Shown piece after piece: positions 63,788 to 64,000 of a stretch of 64,000 nt of DNA. The stretch is from Entomohabitans teleogrylli (GTDB lineage: Bacteria > Pseudomonadota > Gammaproteobacteria > Enterobacterales > Enterobacteriaceae). The stretch is taken from positions 62,001 to 126,000 of the forward strand of contig NZ_KQ947380.1 of NCBI RefSeq assembly GCF_001484765.1, in the 5' to 3' direction. The position numbers and the translations under genes are program-made. The first letter of the stretch is position 1. The number at the start of each line of letters is the position of its first letter. The notes beneath the pieces are model-generated. The model was not told the DNA's origin. It saw only the letters and a list, made by a program, of their open reading frames with translations, and did no database searches.

Positions 63788-64000
63788 TCAGTGGCGGCTA
63801 CGGTAAAGTTCGATAAGTTCACTGACCATTTCGCGGGCCAGGATGGAGGTCATCAGATGATCCTGGGCATGTACCATGATCAGCGTCATCGGCGTTTTGC
63901 CTTCTCCTTCATCAGCCTCAATCAGCCGGGTCTGGACCAGATGGGCCTCCCGGGCAAAGTGGGCGGCTTCGCGCATCTTCTCCTGCGCGGCGCTGAAATC
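63788..64000 (-). CDS. PTS lactose/cellobiose-type IIA component (5' part cut by window edge)
   Basis: C-terminal 70 residues; the frame stays open to position 64000 (DFSAAQEKMREAA at the edge). The phosphorylated His lies in the motif MVHAQDHLMTS, as in ChbA/LacF. The small trimeric IIA protein passes phosphate from HPr to IIB. The remaining PTS genes are expected beyond the right end. Confidence 0.88.
   Translation of the reverse strand, partial: DFSAAQEKMREAAHFAREAHLVQTRLIEADEGEGKTPMTLIMVHAQDHLMTSILAREMVSELIELYRSRH

Noticed and set aside
1-64000. tRNA or integrase-marked genomic island boundaries
   Set aside because: No tRNA-like cloverleaf, integrase, transposase or att repeat was recognised, so island status is not claimed despite the clustered fimbriae.

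Overview
The window reads as chromosomal DNA of an enterobacterium (Enterobacteriaceae, broadly Klebsiella/Kluyvera/Salmonella-like). The evidence is a complete E. coli common pilus operon (ecpRABCDE), a Salmonella-type mgtB with its small-protein genes, sitABCD, gutQ and several MarT/FidL-type gene pairs. Genus cannot be fixed from sequence reading alone. No rRNA, tRNA, phage or IS genes were recognised.

Layout. 1-2.6 kb: the end of a sugar-type ABC importer (ATPase and LsrB-like binding protein, minus strand). 3.3-36.4 kb: a fimbrial supercluster with three chaperone/usher systems. Operon 1 (5.4-16.9 kb) has an usher, two chaperones, six pilins, a two-domain tip adhesin, and, unusually, a lipoprotein and a long FKBP_N/coiled-coil protein carrying 17 near-identical 13-residue repeats. 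Operon 2 (19.9-26.2 kb) is type-1-like. The third (27.2-34.3 kb, minus strand) is ecpRABCDE. Each system lies next to a ToxR/MarT-like membrane regulator with a FidL-like partner (three pairs). Three LuxR-type regulators are interleaved: one is fused to a PapI/FaeA-like domain, and the other two are EcpR-like and share a four-cysteine pattern.

36.4-40.1 kb: an mgtB locus with a long 5' leader holding short ORFs with ribosome binding sites, one encoding a Pro-Pro-Pro run. It is followed by mgtR- and mgtU-like membrane peptides; mgtC is absent. The MarT/FidL-mgtB neighbourhood resembles Salmonella SPI-3. 40.2-44.2 kb: a DASS carboxylate transporter and a fumarase-superfamily lyase, divergent from a GntR regulator, with four tandem palindromes between them. 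44.2-47.7 kb: sitABCD (Mn/Fe import) behind two MntR-like boxes and a Fur-like box. 47.9-50.7 kb: a metallo-beta-lactamase-fold protein, a LysR regulator and a phosphatase.

50.7-58.6 kb: an apparently uncharacterised sugar-catabolic cluster of two divergent operons. One encodes VOC protein, FucP-like permease, PfkB kinase, AlsE-like epimerase and DeoR regulator; the other DeoC-like aldolase, FGGY kinase and a second DeoR. 59.1-64 kb: a DgcT-like diguanylate cyclase, a gutQ copy away from the sorbitol operon, a LacI regulator, a ROK sugar kinase and the 3' part of a lactose/cellobiose PTS IIA gene.

The strongest leads are the regulator network of the fimbrial supercluster, the FKBP-like repeat protein attached to fimbrial operon 1, and the mgtC-less mgtBRU leader. 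Family calls rest on recognised motifs and remembered homologues; no database search was possible.
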